Of a DNA stretch of 64,000 nucleotides, positions 27,603 to 37,043 are shown piece by piece. The DNA comes from Novosphingobium cyanobacteriorum. Its GTDB lineage: Bacteria; Pseudomonadota; Alphaproteobacteria; Sphingomonadales; Sphingomonadaceae. The stretch is from assembly GCF_029436685.1 (NCBI RefSeq), contig NZ_JAROCY010000006.1, forward strand, positions 163,030-227,029, in the 5' to 3' direction. The translations under genes and the position numbers were made by a program. Under the pieces are notes generated by a model, which saw nothing but the letters and a program-made list of their open reading frames with translations, was not told the DNA's origin and ran no database searches. Every line of letters starts with the position of its first letter. The stretch's first letter is position 1.

Positions 27603-28544
27603 ATGTCGATGCACTTCCGCCAGCTTGCCCAACAGGCCGCCGCCGACGGCACGATTTCTCCCGACGAAGTGCTCGCCCTGCGGCGCGAGGCCTGGCCCGA
27701 CGGGCGGATCAGCCCCGACGAGGCCGAGGCGATCCTTGCGATCAACGATCATGTGACTGCGCCAACGGCGGAATGGACCGACTTCGTGGTCGAGGCGATC
27801 TGCGAATTCGCCCTGAACGCCACCGATCCGCGCGGCCATGTGAGCGATGAGACCGCAGACTGGCTGATCGGCCGGATCGAGCACGATGGCCGGCTTGATA
27901 CGATGACCGAGCTGGAACTGCTGGTGCGGCTGGTGGAAAAGGCGGAGAGCTGCCCGGAACGGCTCAAGACCTTCGCACAGGTGCAGATCGAACGCGCCGT
28001 GGTGTTTGGCAAGGGGCCGACCCGGCGCGGCGCAGACCTGCAGCCCGGCTGCATCGGCGATGCCGAATGCGCCCTGCTGCGCCGCCTGGTCTTCGCCGCC
28101 GGCGGGGACGGCCCGGCCCGCGTCAGCAAGGCCGAGGCGGAGATGCTGTTCCGCATCAAGGACGCCACCCTGGGCGCAGACAACGCCGCCGAATGGCAGC
28201 GCCTGTTCGTGCAGGGGATCGCCAATTACCTGCAGGGCTGGCAGGGCCTGAAACTTACCAACCGCGCCGAAGCGGCCCGGCTTGAAGCTTTCGTCAACGA
28301 CCGCACCAGCCACGTCGGCGGCTTCTTCGGGCGGATGGCGCGGGTGAACGGAAACGGCTTCCTGTCCGCCACGCGTGAAGTCGCCTTCGGGCGCAAGGGC
28401 GCGGCGCGCGACATTGCCGGCGAAGCGGCGGGCGATGCGCAGGTGACCGATCTCGAGCGCCTGTGGCTCGACGCGCGGATCGATGCGGACGACACGCTCG
28501 ATCCGCTGGAAAAGGCGCTGCCGGAATTCCTCAAGCAGGCTTGA
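27603..28544 (+). CDS. Unidentified protein with two half-EF-hand loops
   Basis: This 313-residue soluble protein has no signal or membrane helix. Near the N-terminus two segments, ADGTISPDEV and PDGRISPDEAE, keep positions 5, 6, 8 and 12 of the EF-hand calcium loop (D-G-x-I-S-x-D-E) but lack the acidic residues at positions 1 and 3. The rest is Leu/Glu-rich and mostly helical, perhaps TerB-like, but I do not recognise it. The start is the ATG at 27603, or the one at 27609; both sit right behind the thrS hairpin with no clear ribosome site. Codon bias confirms coding. Confidence 0.75.
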   Translation: MSMHFRQLAQQAAADGTISPDEVLALRREAWPDGRISPDEAEAILAINDHVTAPTAEWTDFVVEAICEFALNATDPRGHVSDETADWLIGRIEHDGRLDTMTELELLVRLVEKAESCPERLKTFAQVQIERAVVFGKGPTRRGADLQPGCIGDAECALLRRLVFAAGGDGPARVSKAEAEMLFRIKDATLGADNAAEWQRLFVQGIANYLQGWQGLKLTNRAEAARLEAFVNDRTSHVGGFFGRMARVNGNGFLSATREVAFGRKGAARDIAGEAAGDAQVTDLERLWLDARIDADDTLDPLEKALPEFLKQA

Positions 28545-28673
28545 TCTCGCGTAGTTTCACGTAAGGCCGGGCAACGCGTCCTTCAGTCGGCAGGGTCGAT
28601 CCTACCGCTTGATAAAAAGCATGATCGGGCACGTCTTTGTGGGAGACGCGCCGCGATCGAGGGGCGCGATCCG

Positions 28674-29024
28674 ATGTCGAGTGAAGCCGTTGCCATTCCG
28701 ATACCGCGCATGGTCGCGGGCGATACCGCAGAGCGCCGCCGCGCCGCGCGCCTGCCCAACCCCGCGTCACAGGGGCCGGACCGGCGCACCCGCCGGCTGG
28801 TGGATATTTCCCCCTTCGGCTGCGGGCTGGAGGTGGCGGAGGCGGCCTATTACCAGGCGGGGCAGTTCGTGCAGCTGAACTTCGAGGAAGCCCTGACCAT
28901 TCGCGCCATCGTGCGCTGGACCGGGGAAACGCGGCTGGGGCTCGAGTTCACCCGTCCGCTCGCTTCGGCAGAGATCGAAGCGGCGCTGACACCGGGCGTC
29001 TCAATCGGCTTCAACCGGCTTTGA
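28674..29024 (+). CDS. PilZ-domain protein
   Basis: A 116-residue single-domain PilZ protein. The cyclic-di-GMP binding pattern RxxxR is seen as ERRRAARLP, followed by DISPFGCGLEV (the D/N-x-S-x-x-G motif) and a C-terminal WTGETRLGLEFTRPL strand pair. PilZ proteins read out cyclic-di-GMP, often controlling motility or cell-surface processes. The bifunctional GGDEF/EAL gene at 41.9 kb is a potential source or sink for the ligand, though not adjacent. Confidence 0.88.
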   Translation: MSSEAVAIPIPRMVAGDTAERRRAARLPNPASQGPDRRTRRLVDISPFGCGLEVAEAAYYQAGQFVQLNFEEALTIRAIVRWTGETRLGLEFTRPLASAEIEAALTPGVSIGFNRL

Positions 29025-29032
29025 ACCAGCCT

Positions 29033-29084
29033 CAGTCCGTCTCAGTCGCTCTCAACCCCTTCTCAGTCGTTCTCAACTTACGCC
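29033..29084. repeat. Pyrimidine-rich degenerate repeat, copy 1
   Basis: Between the PilZ gene and the convergent sufA gene lies a run of roughly 10-base units beginning CTCAGTC or CTCAAC. A 20-base block (29050-29069) and a 12-base block (29073-29084, TCAACTTACGCC) recur exactly at 59149-59168 and 59193-59204. Confidence 0.7.
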
Positions 29085-29088
29085 TTTT

Positions 29089-29451
29089 TCAGACGGTGAA
29101 GCTCTCTCCGCAGCCGCACGCGCCCTTGGCATTGGGGTTCTGGAACACGAAGCCGGCAGTGAAATCGTCCTCCTGCCAGTCCATCGTGCTGCCGATCAGA
29201 TAGAGCACCGAGGCGCCATCGATGAAGAAGGTGCCGCCCGGAGTCTCGATCCGTTCGTCCATCGGATTGGCTTCGCTGACATAATCGACCGAGTAGGCAA
29301 GGCCCGAACAGCCGCGGCGCGGGGTGGAAAGCTTCACCCCGATCGCGCCTTCGGGCGCACTGGCCATCAGCGTGGCGATTCGGCCTTCGGCGCTGGGCGT
29401 CAGGATCACGGCGGCGGGGCGCTGACGGGTCTTGGTGGTCGTTTCGGTCAT
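29089..29451 (-). CDS. sufA: Fe-S cluster assembly accessory protein, HesB/IscA family (SufA-like)
   Basis: The 120-residue A-type carrier has the three conserved cysteines of the family: one in RRGCSGLAYS and two in the C-terminal CGCGESF. It receives nascent Fe-S clusters and delivers them to apoproteins. It is the last gene of the suf operon, 23 bases after sufT. The ATG at 29451 is used; a longer reading would overlap sufT. Confidence 0.9.
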   Translation of the reverse strand: MTETTTKTRQRPAAVILTPSAEGRIATLMASAPEGAIGVKLSTPRRGCSGLAYSVDYVSEANPMDERIETPGGTFFIDGASVLYLIGSTMDWQEDDFTAGFVFQNPNAKGACGCGESFTV

Positions 29452-29474
29452 CACGGCACCTATATGGGGACTGC

Positions 29475-29978
29475 TTACAGCATTCCCAGTTCGAGCTTGG
29501 CTTCGTCGCTCATCTTCTGCGGATCCCATGGCGGATCCCAGACGAGATTGACCTCGGCATCGCGCACGCCCGGCACTGCGGCGACGCGCAGTTCCACTTC
29601 GCCGGGCATCGATTCCGCCACCGGGCAGTGCGGGGTGGTAAGTGTCATGGTAACGGCGACATGCCCGTCATCACCCACGTCCACGCCATAGATCAGGCCA
29701 AGATCGTAGATGTTCACCGGGATTTCCGGATCGAAGATGTCACGCAGAGCGGCGATCACGCCTTCATAGACATCGCCACCCGGCTCGCCGGCAGACACGC
29801 CTTCGGGCTTGGCGGCAAGAAACCCTTCGAGGTAGTCCTTCTTGCGCTCCAGCTTTTCGGCCGGAGACTCCGCGCCACTTTCTTCCACGGCATCCTCCAC
29901 GAAGGCGCGGCGAGGGGCCGCGACGCCTTCCACTTCCTCAACGGCGAATTTGCGCTCGTCCCCGCGGTCCTGTGTCAT
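29475..29978 (-). CDS. sufT: SUF system protein SufT (DUF59/MIP18 family)
   Basis: The C-terminal 100 residues form a DUF59 (MIP18-like) domain: DIFDPEIPVNIYDLGLIYGV, then TTPHCPVAESMPGEVE with the conserved Cys. Residues 1-60 are a charged, Glu-rich extension common to SufT of alphaproteobacteria. SufT acts in Fe-S cluster maturation. Its start overlaps the last base of sufS (TGATG), so it is translationally coupled. Confidence 0.9.
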   Translation of the reverse strand: MTQDRGDERKFAVEEVEGVAAPRRAFVEDAVEESGAESPAEKLERKKDYLEGFLAAKPEGVSAGEPGGDVYEGVIAALRDIFDPEIPVNIYDLGLIYGVDVGDDGHVAVTMTLTTPHCPVAESMPGEVELRVAAVPGVRDAEVNLVWDPPWDPQKMSDEAKLELGML

Positions 29979-31189
29979 CAGGCGAAAATCCTCATCGTCC
30001 GTTCGATGCCGCGGACCAGCGCCGCCACATCGCTTTCATCGCTGTAGATGCCGAAGCTGGCCCGCGCGGTGGCGGGCACGCCCAGGTGCTCCATCAGGGG
30101 CTGGGCACAGTGGTGCCCGGCGCGGATGGCCACGTTCTCTTCATCCAGGATCGTGCCGAGATCGTGCGGATGCACGCCTTCCAGCGCAAAGCTGACGATG
30201 CCGGCGCTGTCTTCCGGCCCGAACAGGCGCACCGTGTTGATCCGACCGAGCGCCTCGCGCGCCAGCCGCACGAGCCCTGATTCATGGGCATGGATCGCGG
30301 CGAGGCCCTTGTCCTTCACGAAATCTGCCGCCACGCCGAAACCGATGGCTTCGACGATGGCCGGGGTGCCGGCCTCGAACCGCTGCGGCGCGGGAGCCCA
30401 GGTGGTCTTTTCGAAGGTGACCCGGTCGATCATCGAGCCGCCGCCCTGCCACGGCGGCATGGCGTCGAGGATTTCGGCCCTGGCCCAGAGCGCGCCGATA
30501 CCGGTGGGGCCATAGAGCTTGTGGCCTGAAAACGCATAGAAATCGCAGCCCAGCGCCTTCACGTCGACCGGCAGGCGGGCGACGGCCTGGCAGCCATCGA
30601 GCAGGATCTTCGCGCCCACGCCATGCGCCAGCGCCACCGCGCGCGGGGCATCGAGCACCGAGCCGAGCACGTTGGAAACATGCGCCAGCGCCACCAGTTT
30701 GTGCGCCGGGGTGAGCATCCGCTCTGCCGCGTCGAGATCGATGCGGCCATCGGCGGTGAGCGGGCAGACATCGATGGCAAGCCCGGTGCGATCCTGGATC
30801 AGCTGCCACGGCACGATGTTGGAATGGTGTTCAAGCTGCGACAGCAGCACGCGATCGCCGGGCTTCAGGTTGGCCACGCCCCAACTCTGCGCGACGAGAT
30901 TGATCGCCTCGGTCGCGCCGCGGGTGAACACCAGTTCGCTGTCCTCCCCCCCGACCAGCGCGGCGACACGGCGACGGGCCGCCTCATATCCCAGCGTCAT
31001 CTCGGCAGAGCGGGTATAGACCCCGCGGTGGACGGTGGCGTAGTCCGCACCGATGGCGCGGGTCATGGCGTCGATCACCACCTGCGGCTTCTGCGCGGTG
31101 GCGGCGGTATCGAGATAGTGCCAGCGCCCGCCATCGGCATTGCGCAGGCCGGGCCAGTCTTCGACACGGGTGAGCGTTTCCACGGTCAC
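29978..31189 (-). CDS. sufS: Cysteine desulfurase SufS
   Basis: A 403-residue PLP-dependent class-V-fold cysteine desulfurase. The PLP lysine is in FSGHKLYGPTG and the catalytic Cys in RAGHHCAQPL. It supplies persulfide sulfur for cluster assembly. No sufE is present in this operon. The start overlaps the sufD stop by four bases. Confidence 0.95.
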   Translation of the reverse strand: MTVETLTRVEDWPGLRNADGGRWHYLDTAATAQKPQVVIDAMTRAIGADYATVHRGVYTRSAEMTLGYEAARRRVAALVGGEDSELVFTRGATEAINLVAQSWGVANLKPGDRVLLSQLEHHSNIVPWQLIQDRTGLAIDVCPLTADGRIDLDAAERMLTPAHKLVALAHVSNVLGSVLDAPRAVALAHGVGAKILLDGCQAVARLPVDVKALGCDFYAFSGHKLYGPTGIGALWARAEILDAMPPWQGGGSMIDRVTFEKTTWAPAPQRFEAGTPAIVEAIGFGVAADFVKDKGLAAIHAHESGLVRLAREALGRINTVRLFGPEDSAGIVSFALEGVHPHDLGTILDEENVAIRAGHHCAQPLMEHLGVPATARASFGIYSDESDVAALVRGIERTMRIFA

Positions 31190-31920
31190 AGCAGGCCCTC
31201 CAGCGCGGCCAGTGCCGCCGCAGTCAAGGTTTCCTCTTCACCTGCGCCGATGAAGGCTTCGGCGATGAAGGCCTGCAGCATCAGCTTCTTGGCCTCTGCC
31301 GGGGGCAGGCCGCGCGACTGCAGGTAGAACAGGCCCATCGCATCGAGCTCACCCACGGCGCAGCCGTGCGCACACTTCACGTCGTCGGCGTAGATTTCCA
31401 GTTCCGGCCGGGCGTTGGCAGTGGCGGTGCGGTCAACCAGCATGGCCCGGACGGACTGTTCGCCATCGGTGCCCACCGCGCCGCGATCGACGCGGACCTT
31501 GCCGAGATAGGTGCCGGTGGCGTGGCCGGTGAGGACCGAGCGGATCACCTGGCGCGAAACGGCATCGGGTTCGGCATGGACGACTTCGGTGACGATCTCC
31601 AGCACCTGGTCCCCGCCGCCGAGCTGCGCCGCGCCAAGGTGGAACCGCGCGCCCCTGCCCAGCGTGACCTTCACCGCCAGCCGGCCATAGGCGCGCCCGG
31701 CGTTGAGCAGGCGCAGGTCGAATGCGGCGTCCGCGCCGAGCACGATCTCGATCTCGCGCGCCTGCGCGGCATCGCCTTCGGCCACGATCGAGAGCGCACC
31801 CTGTTCACCCGCCGCAACATGGATGACCTGCGGCTGCAGCGGCCACAGACCCGCCAGCGCCGCAAGATCGGCGTAGCGATAGGCCTCGTCGGCATGGGTG
31901 GGCAGGTCGATCACGCTCAT
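31186..31920 (-). CDS. sufD: Fe-S cluster assembly protein SufD (short form)
   Basis: The product is 244 residues, about half of the usual SufD, but it keeps the beta-helix core and the C-terminal motif CAHGCAVGELDAMGLFYLQSRG that interacts with SufC. It forms the scaffold with SufB and SufC. The N-terminal domain is reduced to a short stretch. The short form is common in sphingomonads as far as I recall. It overlaps its neighbours by four bases on each side. Confidence 0.9.
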   Translation of the reverse strand: MSVIDLPTHADEAYRYADLAALAGLWPLQPQVIHVAAGEQGALSIVAEGDAAQAREIEIVLGADAAFDLRLLNAGRAYGRLAVKVTLGRGARFHLGAAQLGGGDQVLEIVTEVVHAEPDAVSRQVIRSVLTGHATGTYLGKVRVDRGAVGTDGEQSVRAMLVDRTATANARPELEIYADDVKCAHGCAVGELDAMGLFYLQSRGLPPAEAKKLMLQAFIAEAFIGAGEEETLTAAALAALEGLL

Positions 31921-32666
31921 GCGGCCACGGCCTCGTAACCCTGCTCTTCCAGCTGCAGCGCCAGTTCGGGGCCGCCCGACTTGACGATGCGGCCGCCCGC
32001 AAGGACGTGCACGAAGTCCGGCTTCACATAGTCCAGCAGGCGCTGGTAATGGGTGATCAGCAGGACCGCGCGATCAGGCTTGCGCATGATGGCGTTGATG
32101 CCTTCACCGCAGATGCGCAGCGCGTCGATGTCCAGGCCCGAGTCCGTCTCGTCGAGGATCGCCAGCTTGGGATCGAGGATGCCCATCTGCACCATCTCGG
32201 CCCGCTTCTTCTCGCCGCCGGAAAAGCCGACGTTCACCGGGCGCTTGAGCATGTCCATGTCCATGCGCAGCAGGCCGGCCTTTTCCCTTGCCAATTTGAG
32301 GAATTCGCCGCCCGAGAGCGGCGCTTCCCCACGCGCGGTGCGCTGTGCGTTGAGCGCTTCGCGCAGGAACTGCACGTTGGACACGCCGGGGATTTCCACA
32401 GGGTACTGGAAGCCCAGGAACAGGCCGGCGGCGGCGCGTTCGTGCGGGTCCAGCGCCAGCAGGTCTGCCCCATCGAAGCTGACCGAACCGCCGGTGACCT
32501 CATAGCCCGGACGCCCGCCGAGGGTGTAGCCCAGCGTGGACTTGCCCGCGCCGTTCGGCCCCATGATGGCATGGACCTCACCCGCGTTCACGGTGAGCGA
32601 GAGACCCTTGAGGATCGGCTTGTCGGCGACGGTGGCCTGCAGGTTTTCGATATTGAGCATGGTCAT
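31917..32666 (-). CDS. sufC: Fe-S cluster assembly ATPase SufC
   Basis: An ABC-type ATPase of 249 residues with Walker A GPNGAGKSTLG, signature GFSGGEKKR and Walker B LAILDETDSGLD, the SufC-specific form. It drives conformational change of the SufBCD scaffold. Overlaps the flanking genes by four bases at each end. Confidence 0.96.
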   Translation of the reverse strand: MTMLNIENLQATVADKPILKGLSLTVNAGEVHAIMGPNGAGKSTLGYTLGGRPGYEVTGGSVSFDGADLLALDPHERAAAGLFLGFQYPVEIPGVSNVQFLREALNAQRTARGEAPLSGGEFLKLAREKAGLLRMDMDMLKRPVNVGFSGGEKKRAEMVQMGILDPKLAILDETDSGLDIDALRICGEGINAIMRKPDRAVLLITHYQRLLDYVKPDFVHVLAGGRIVKSGGPELALQLEEQGYEAVAA

Positions 32667-33205
32667 CCTTGGGTGCGCGGGCCACGGGGCGCGCCGGAAC
32701 GAGGCCCACCGGGGCGCGGGCCACCCGCGTACGGTCCGCCAGGCCGAGGTCCGCGCGGCGAGGCCGCGCGAGCGGGCTTGTCGGGGCGTTCGAATGGTTC
32801 GTTGATGGCGCGCACGATCTGCTGCGTCACGCGGTCGAGATCAGCCAGTACGTCCGCTTCGGCGAAGCGGAGGACGCGGATCTTGGCGTCGGCCAGCTTG
32901 CGGTCCTGCAGTTCACCCACTTCCGGGCTGACGCCTTCGGGCGTGATCGCCACGACCAGCCAGCGCGAGGGGCAGGTGAAATCGACGATGGTCGAGCCGA
33001 CCACCGCCTTGCGCGTGAACTTGATGCCGCCAAGCTGCGCGCCGGAAAGCCGCGCCCACAGCGCCCTTTCCGCATCGCTCATGTGGCGGCGTTCCTCGCG
33101 TGCGCGTTCCTTCAGGCGCTCTTCGCGTTCGGCACTGGGCTTCCAGCGCTTGTCCGCGCTGTCTTTGGGGGCGGCGTCGGTGCGGACGCTCAGGGTCTTC
33201 CTCAT
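32663..33205 (-). CDS. DUF559-like protein with Gly/Pro/Arg-rich tail, embedded in suf operon
   Basis: The middle of this 180-residue protein resembles DUF559, a restriction-endonuclease-fold family: SDAERALWARLSGAQLGG, then IKFTRKAVVGSTIVDFTCP and a final strand IRVLRFAEADVLADLD. The catalytic Glu-x-Asp strand is degenerate (LVVAITPEGV), so nuclease activity is doubtful. Residues 148-180 are a low-complexity tail of GGPRPGG-type repeats, with high positive charge, suited to nucleic-acid or protein contact. Both ends overlap suf genes by four bases. Its role in Fe-S assembly, if any, is unknown. Confidence 0.75.
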   Translation of the reverse strand: MRKTLSVRTDAAPKDSADKRWKPSAEREERLKERAREERRHMSDAERALWARLSGAQLGGIKFTRKAVVGSTIVDFTCPSRWLVVAITPEGVSPEVGELQDRKLADAKIRVLRFAEADVLADLDRVTQQIVRAINEPFERPDKPARAASPRGPRPGGPYAGGPRPGGPRSGAPRGPRTQG

Positions 33206-33581
33206 GATGCGTCCTTCCTGGCGCCGGAACAGTTGGCGAGGTAATCGGCGCGCGCTTCATCGAACAGATCGCGCCAGGCGCGTTCGATGGCGCGCGCATC
33301 GTCGAGCTGCTTCTGCCGCGCATCGAGCTGCGCCAGAGCGGTTGCCGCAGTGGCTTGACCGGCGGGCGAGGCCTGTGCCGGCGCGGGCGCGGCGAGCAGG
33401 GTGGCGCGCTCGGCGGCGATGGCGCGCTGTTCGGCATAGATTGCCGCGGCGAACTGCGTGCGCCGGTGCGGCTCATCCTTGATCAGCGCGCGGATCTCGC
33501 CCCGGTCACACGCCTTCACCGCGGCGAGGACGGGTTCGGCATCTGGCACCGGCACGGCCATGAGGAAGACGGGCAGCGGAA

Positions 33582-33585
<4 letters not shown>
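33202..33585 (-). CDS. Unidentified 127-residue protein within suf operon
   Basis: No recognised domain. The N-terminus is hydrophobic ([19 protein letters not shown]), perhaps a weak signal, and the middle is Ala-rich with a long predicted helix around residues 78-110 that could be a coiled coil. A single Cys pair (CDRGE near the start, NCSGARK near the end). It overlaps sufB and the DUF559-like gene by four bases each, so expression is coupled to them. Function unknown. Confidence 0.7.
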
Positions 33586-35059
<1,474 letters not shown>

Positions 35060-35063
<4 letters not shown>

Positions 35064-35518
35064 GCGGCCCCCTGCGCCGCGGCAACGGCCATGTCCATAG
35101 GGTGAAAGGGTATTTGTGGCGCGGAAAGCTGGGTCAGGCTGATCCCGGCGAGCGCGCCGCGCAGCGCGGCATCGACCATCGGCCAGTGCGGGCGCACCAC
35201 GCAGGCGCCCTCCAGCGTGCAATCGTGGCGGCCGCCCTCGCTGCAGGTGGCAAGCGCGATGGGCCCCTCCACCGCCTCGACGATATCGGCGAGCGTAATG
35301 GCGGCGGCAGGGCGGGCCAGCTTCAGCCCGCCGCCTGCGCCGCGCGCGGATTTGATCAGGCCGGCGGCGGAAAGCTTGCTGACCAGCTTCTGCACGGTGG
35401 GCACGGGCAAGCCGGTCTCGTCCGCCAGCTGCTGTGCGGAGACGCGCGCCGATCCGCAATGGCGCGCGGCGGCGCACATCGTGACGACGGCATAGTCGGC
35501 CATGCTGGAAAGTCGCAT
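35060..35518 (-). CDS. Rrf2-family Fe-S responsive regulator of the suf operon
   Basis: A 152-residue winged-helix Rrf2 protein: N-terminal DNA-binding domain [14 protein letters not shown] with the wing near [13 protein letters not shown], and three cysteines in [15 protein letters not shown] placed as in IscR-type [2Fe-2S] sensors. It is the first gene of the operon and probably represses it when clusters are plentiful. Upstream on the minus strand, 35545-35580 contains a symmetrical ACCCG-N2-CGGGT that might be its operator, though I hold this only loosely. Confidence 0.9.
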
Positions 35519-35639
35519 AATTCCGCCTGCTTGCAGCCTTGGGACAGAACCCGAACGGGTAATCGGACTGATTCGTTCCGGTTATCTAGGCGCGAGGATG
35601 CTGCGGTGCAAGGCAGGGCGGGCCATCCTTTGGTACAGG

Positions 35640-36590
35640 TCAGCCGCGGGCATCGACATCCTGCGCCACTGCGCCGACCAGCGGCGTGATCTCGCGGAAA
35701 TTGCGCAGGTCCAGCAAGGCAGACAGCATGGGCTGGTCACCGGCGCCGAGGCGCGCCGGGGTGCGGCCCGCAAACAGGCGCATTTCGCGGATCATGTGCG
35801 ACTGGTCATAGAACTGGTCCTGCACCAGGGCGACCTGATCGGGCGGCAGCGAAGGATCGGCCAGCAGCGCCGCGGCGCGCAGTGCGCGATACTTGCGCGC
35901 CAGCTGCTTGGGCGGCAGGCCGAAGTACTGGTCCACCAGGCGCTGCAGCTGCCGCGCCGAATAGAGCGCGTTGCGGGCAAGGTCGTCCACCCGGGGCGAA
36001 AGGCTCTGGCCCAGCCAATCCGCCACGCGCCCCATCAGCGCCACGTGGGCGCCGGGCACATCGCGCAGCAGCGGGCCAAGAGCCGCGCTCATCATCGCGG
36101 CGCAATCTGCGGGCCACAGGCGCCCGGCGTTGTAATCGGCAGCCATCGCCTGGCCCATTGCATGGAGCGACGGATCGATCAGTTCTGCCGCATCGCGCAG
36201 CCGATTGCCGTGCTCCGCAGCGGAAAGGCAGCCGGTGAGCGCCGCCCAGCCCAAGGGCGAGAGTGCGGCACCGAAAGCATGCCACGGCCCTTCGACCAGC
36301 ACCGGCGCGGCGGCGGCGAGCGGGGTCATCACGTTGACGAGATGGCTGGGATCGACGCGCCCGTCGCGGAAGAACATCTCTCCCCGGCCCTGCATGAACA
36401 CGGCCAGGATGCCAACGCCGGCTGGCTGGATGTCGGCAATGCGCGGCTCTTCGCAGCGGAACAAGAAGTAGGTGGTGACGAACGGCGCCAGTTCAGGCGG
36501 AGGGGGGATGTAATCGAGATGGATCAGCGCGGCACTGGTCAGTTCCGCCCCGGCCAGCGGATTGCTGTCCAGATTGTGCGGTGGAGCCAT
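35640..36590 (-). CDS. AraC-family transcriptional regulator
   Basis: The C-terminal third has the two helix-turn-helix motifs of AraC proteins: YSARQLQRLVDQYFGLPPKQ for the first and SHMIREMRLFAGRTPARLG for the second. The N-terminal 170 residues resemble the DUF6597-type sensing domain (PPPPELAPFVTTYFLFRC). Ligand and targets are unknown. It diverges from nothing nearby: pyrD starts 450 bases to the right on the other strand. A minus-strand terminator lies 165-195 bases upstream of its start, so an independent short transcript probably ends there. Confidence 0.88.
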   Translation of the reverse strand: MAPPHNLDSNPLAGAELTSAALIHLDYIPPPPELAPFVTTYFLFRCEEPRIADIQPAGVGILAVFMQGRGEMFFRDGRVDPSHLVNVMTPLAAAAPVLVEGPWHAFGAALSPLGWAALTGCLSAAEHGNRLRDAAELIDPSLHAMGQAMAADYNAGRLWPADCAAMMSAALGPLLRDVPGAHVALMGRVADWLGQSLSPRVDDLARNALYSARQLQRLVDQYFGLPPKQLARKYRALRAAALLADPSLPPDQVALVQDQFYDQSHMIREMRLFAGRTPARLGAGDQPMLSALLDLRNFREITPLVGAVAQDVDARG

Positions 36591-37043
36591 CAGTGACGGT
36601 CTGCGGGCAGAGAGATTGGAAGGTCGGCAAACGGTTTCATGCCGCGCGAAAAGGCATGGTTGATTGCCAGCCTGTCAAGCAAATGCACTGTCAAGATGTC
36701 ATTTTGGAGCAATCCCCTTCGGTTCACGGCGCGAAGAGGGCGAATTGCGGACAAAAAAGGGCGGCCGAGCCAGGGCTCAGGCCGCCTTGAAGTCGAGAAC
36801 CCAGCACATTGCTGCACCGAGCCCTTCGGGTCGCACGGGCTGCCTATGCGATGGATCGATTCGCGAATTGTATGGATTCGACAAAATGGGTGGCACGATG
36901 GCCACACCGATGAAAAATCAACGAACAAGTGCAAACCAAGAGGCAATTTGGAGACAGTTTGGTATTGGCGGCTTGGCGCGCCCGGACAATAGAGCGCCGC
37001 AACCGTTTACCGACCCAAACCCGCGCGAGAGAGCCGACGCTTC
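36591..37043. other. Intergenic region with minus-strand terminator and tiny open frame
   Basis: No conventional gene is supported. The stretch is less GC-rich than its surroundings. It contains the minus-strand terminator at 36751-36786 and, overlapping it, a ten-codon frame MCWVLDFKAA (36777-36809, minus). The rest, 36810-37043, must hold the pyrD promoter and possibly a minus-strand promoter (TACAAT near 36870). Confidence 0.5.
36751..36786 (-). terminator. Strong Rho-independent terminator, minus strand, no known gene
   Basis: Read on the minus strand, a GC stem (GGCGGCC, bulge, GAGC with CCTG loop, GCTC, GGCCGCC) is followed by C and six T. No annotated gene ends here, so it marks the 3' end of an unrecognised short transcript or an attenuator ahead of the AraC gene. 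Confidence 0.75.

Noticed and set aside
32670..32780. GC-rich tandem repeat near 32.7 kb as a noncoding repeat
   Set aside because: It is the coding sequence for the Gly/Pro/Arg-rich tail of the DUF559-like protein.
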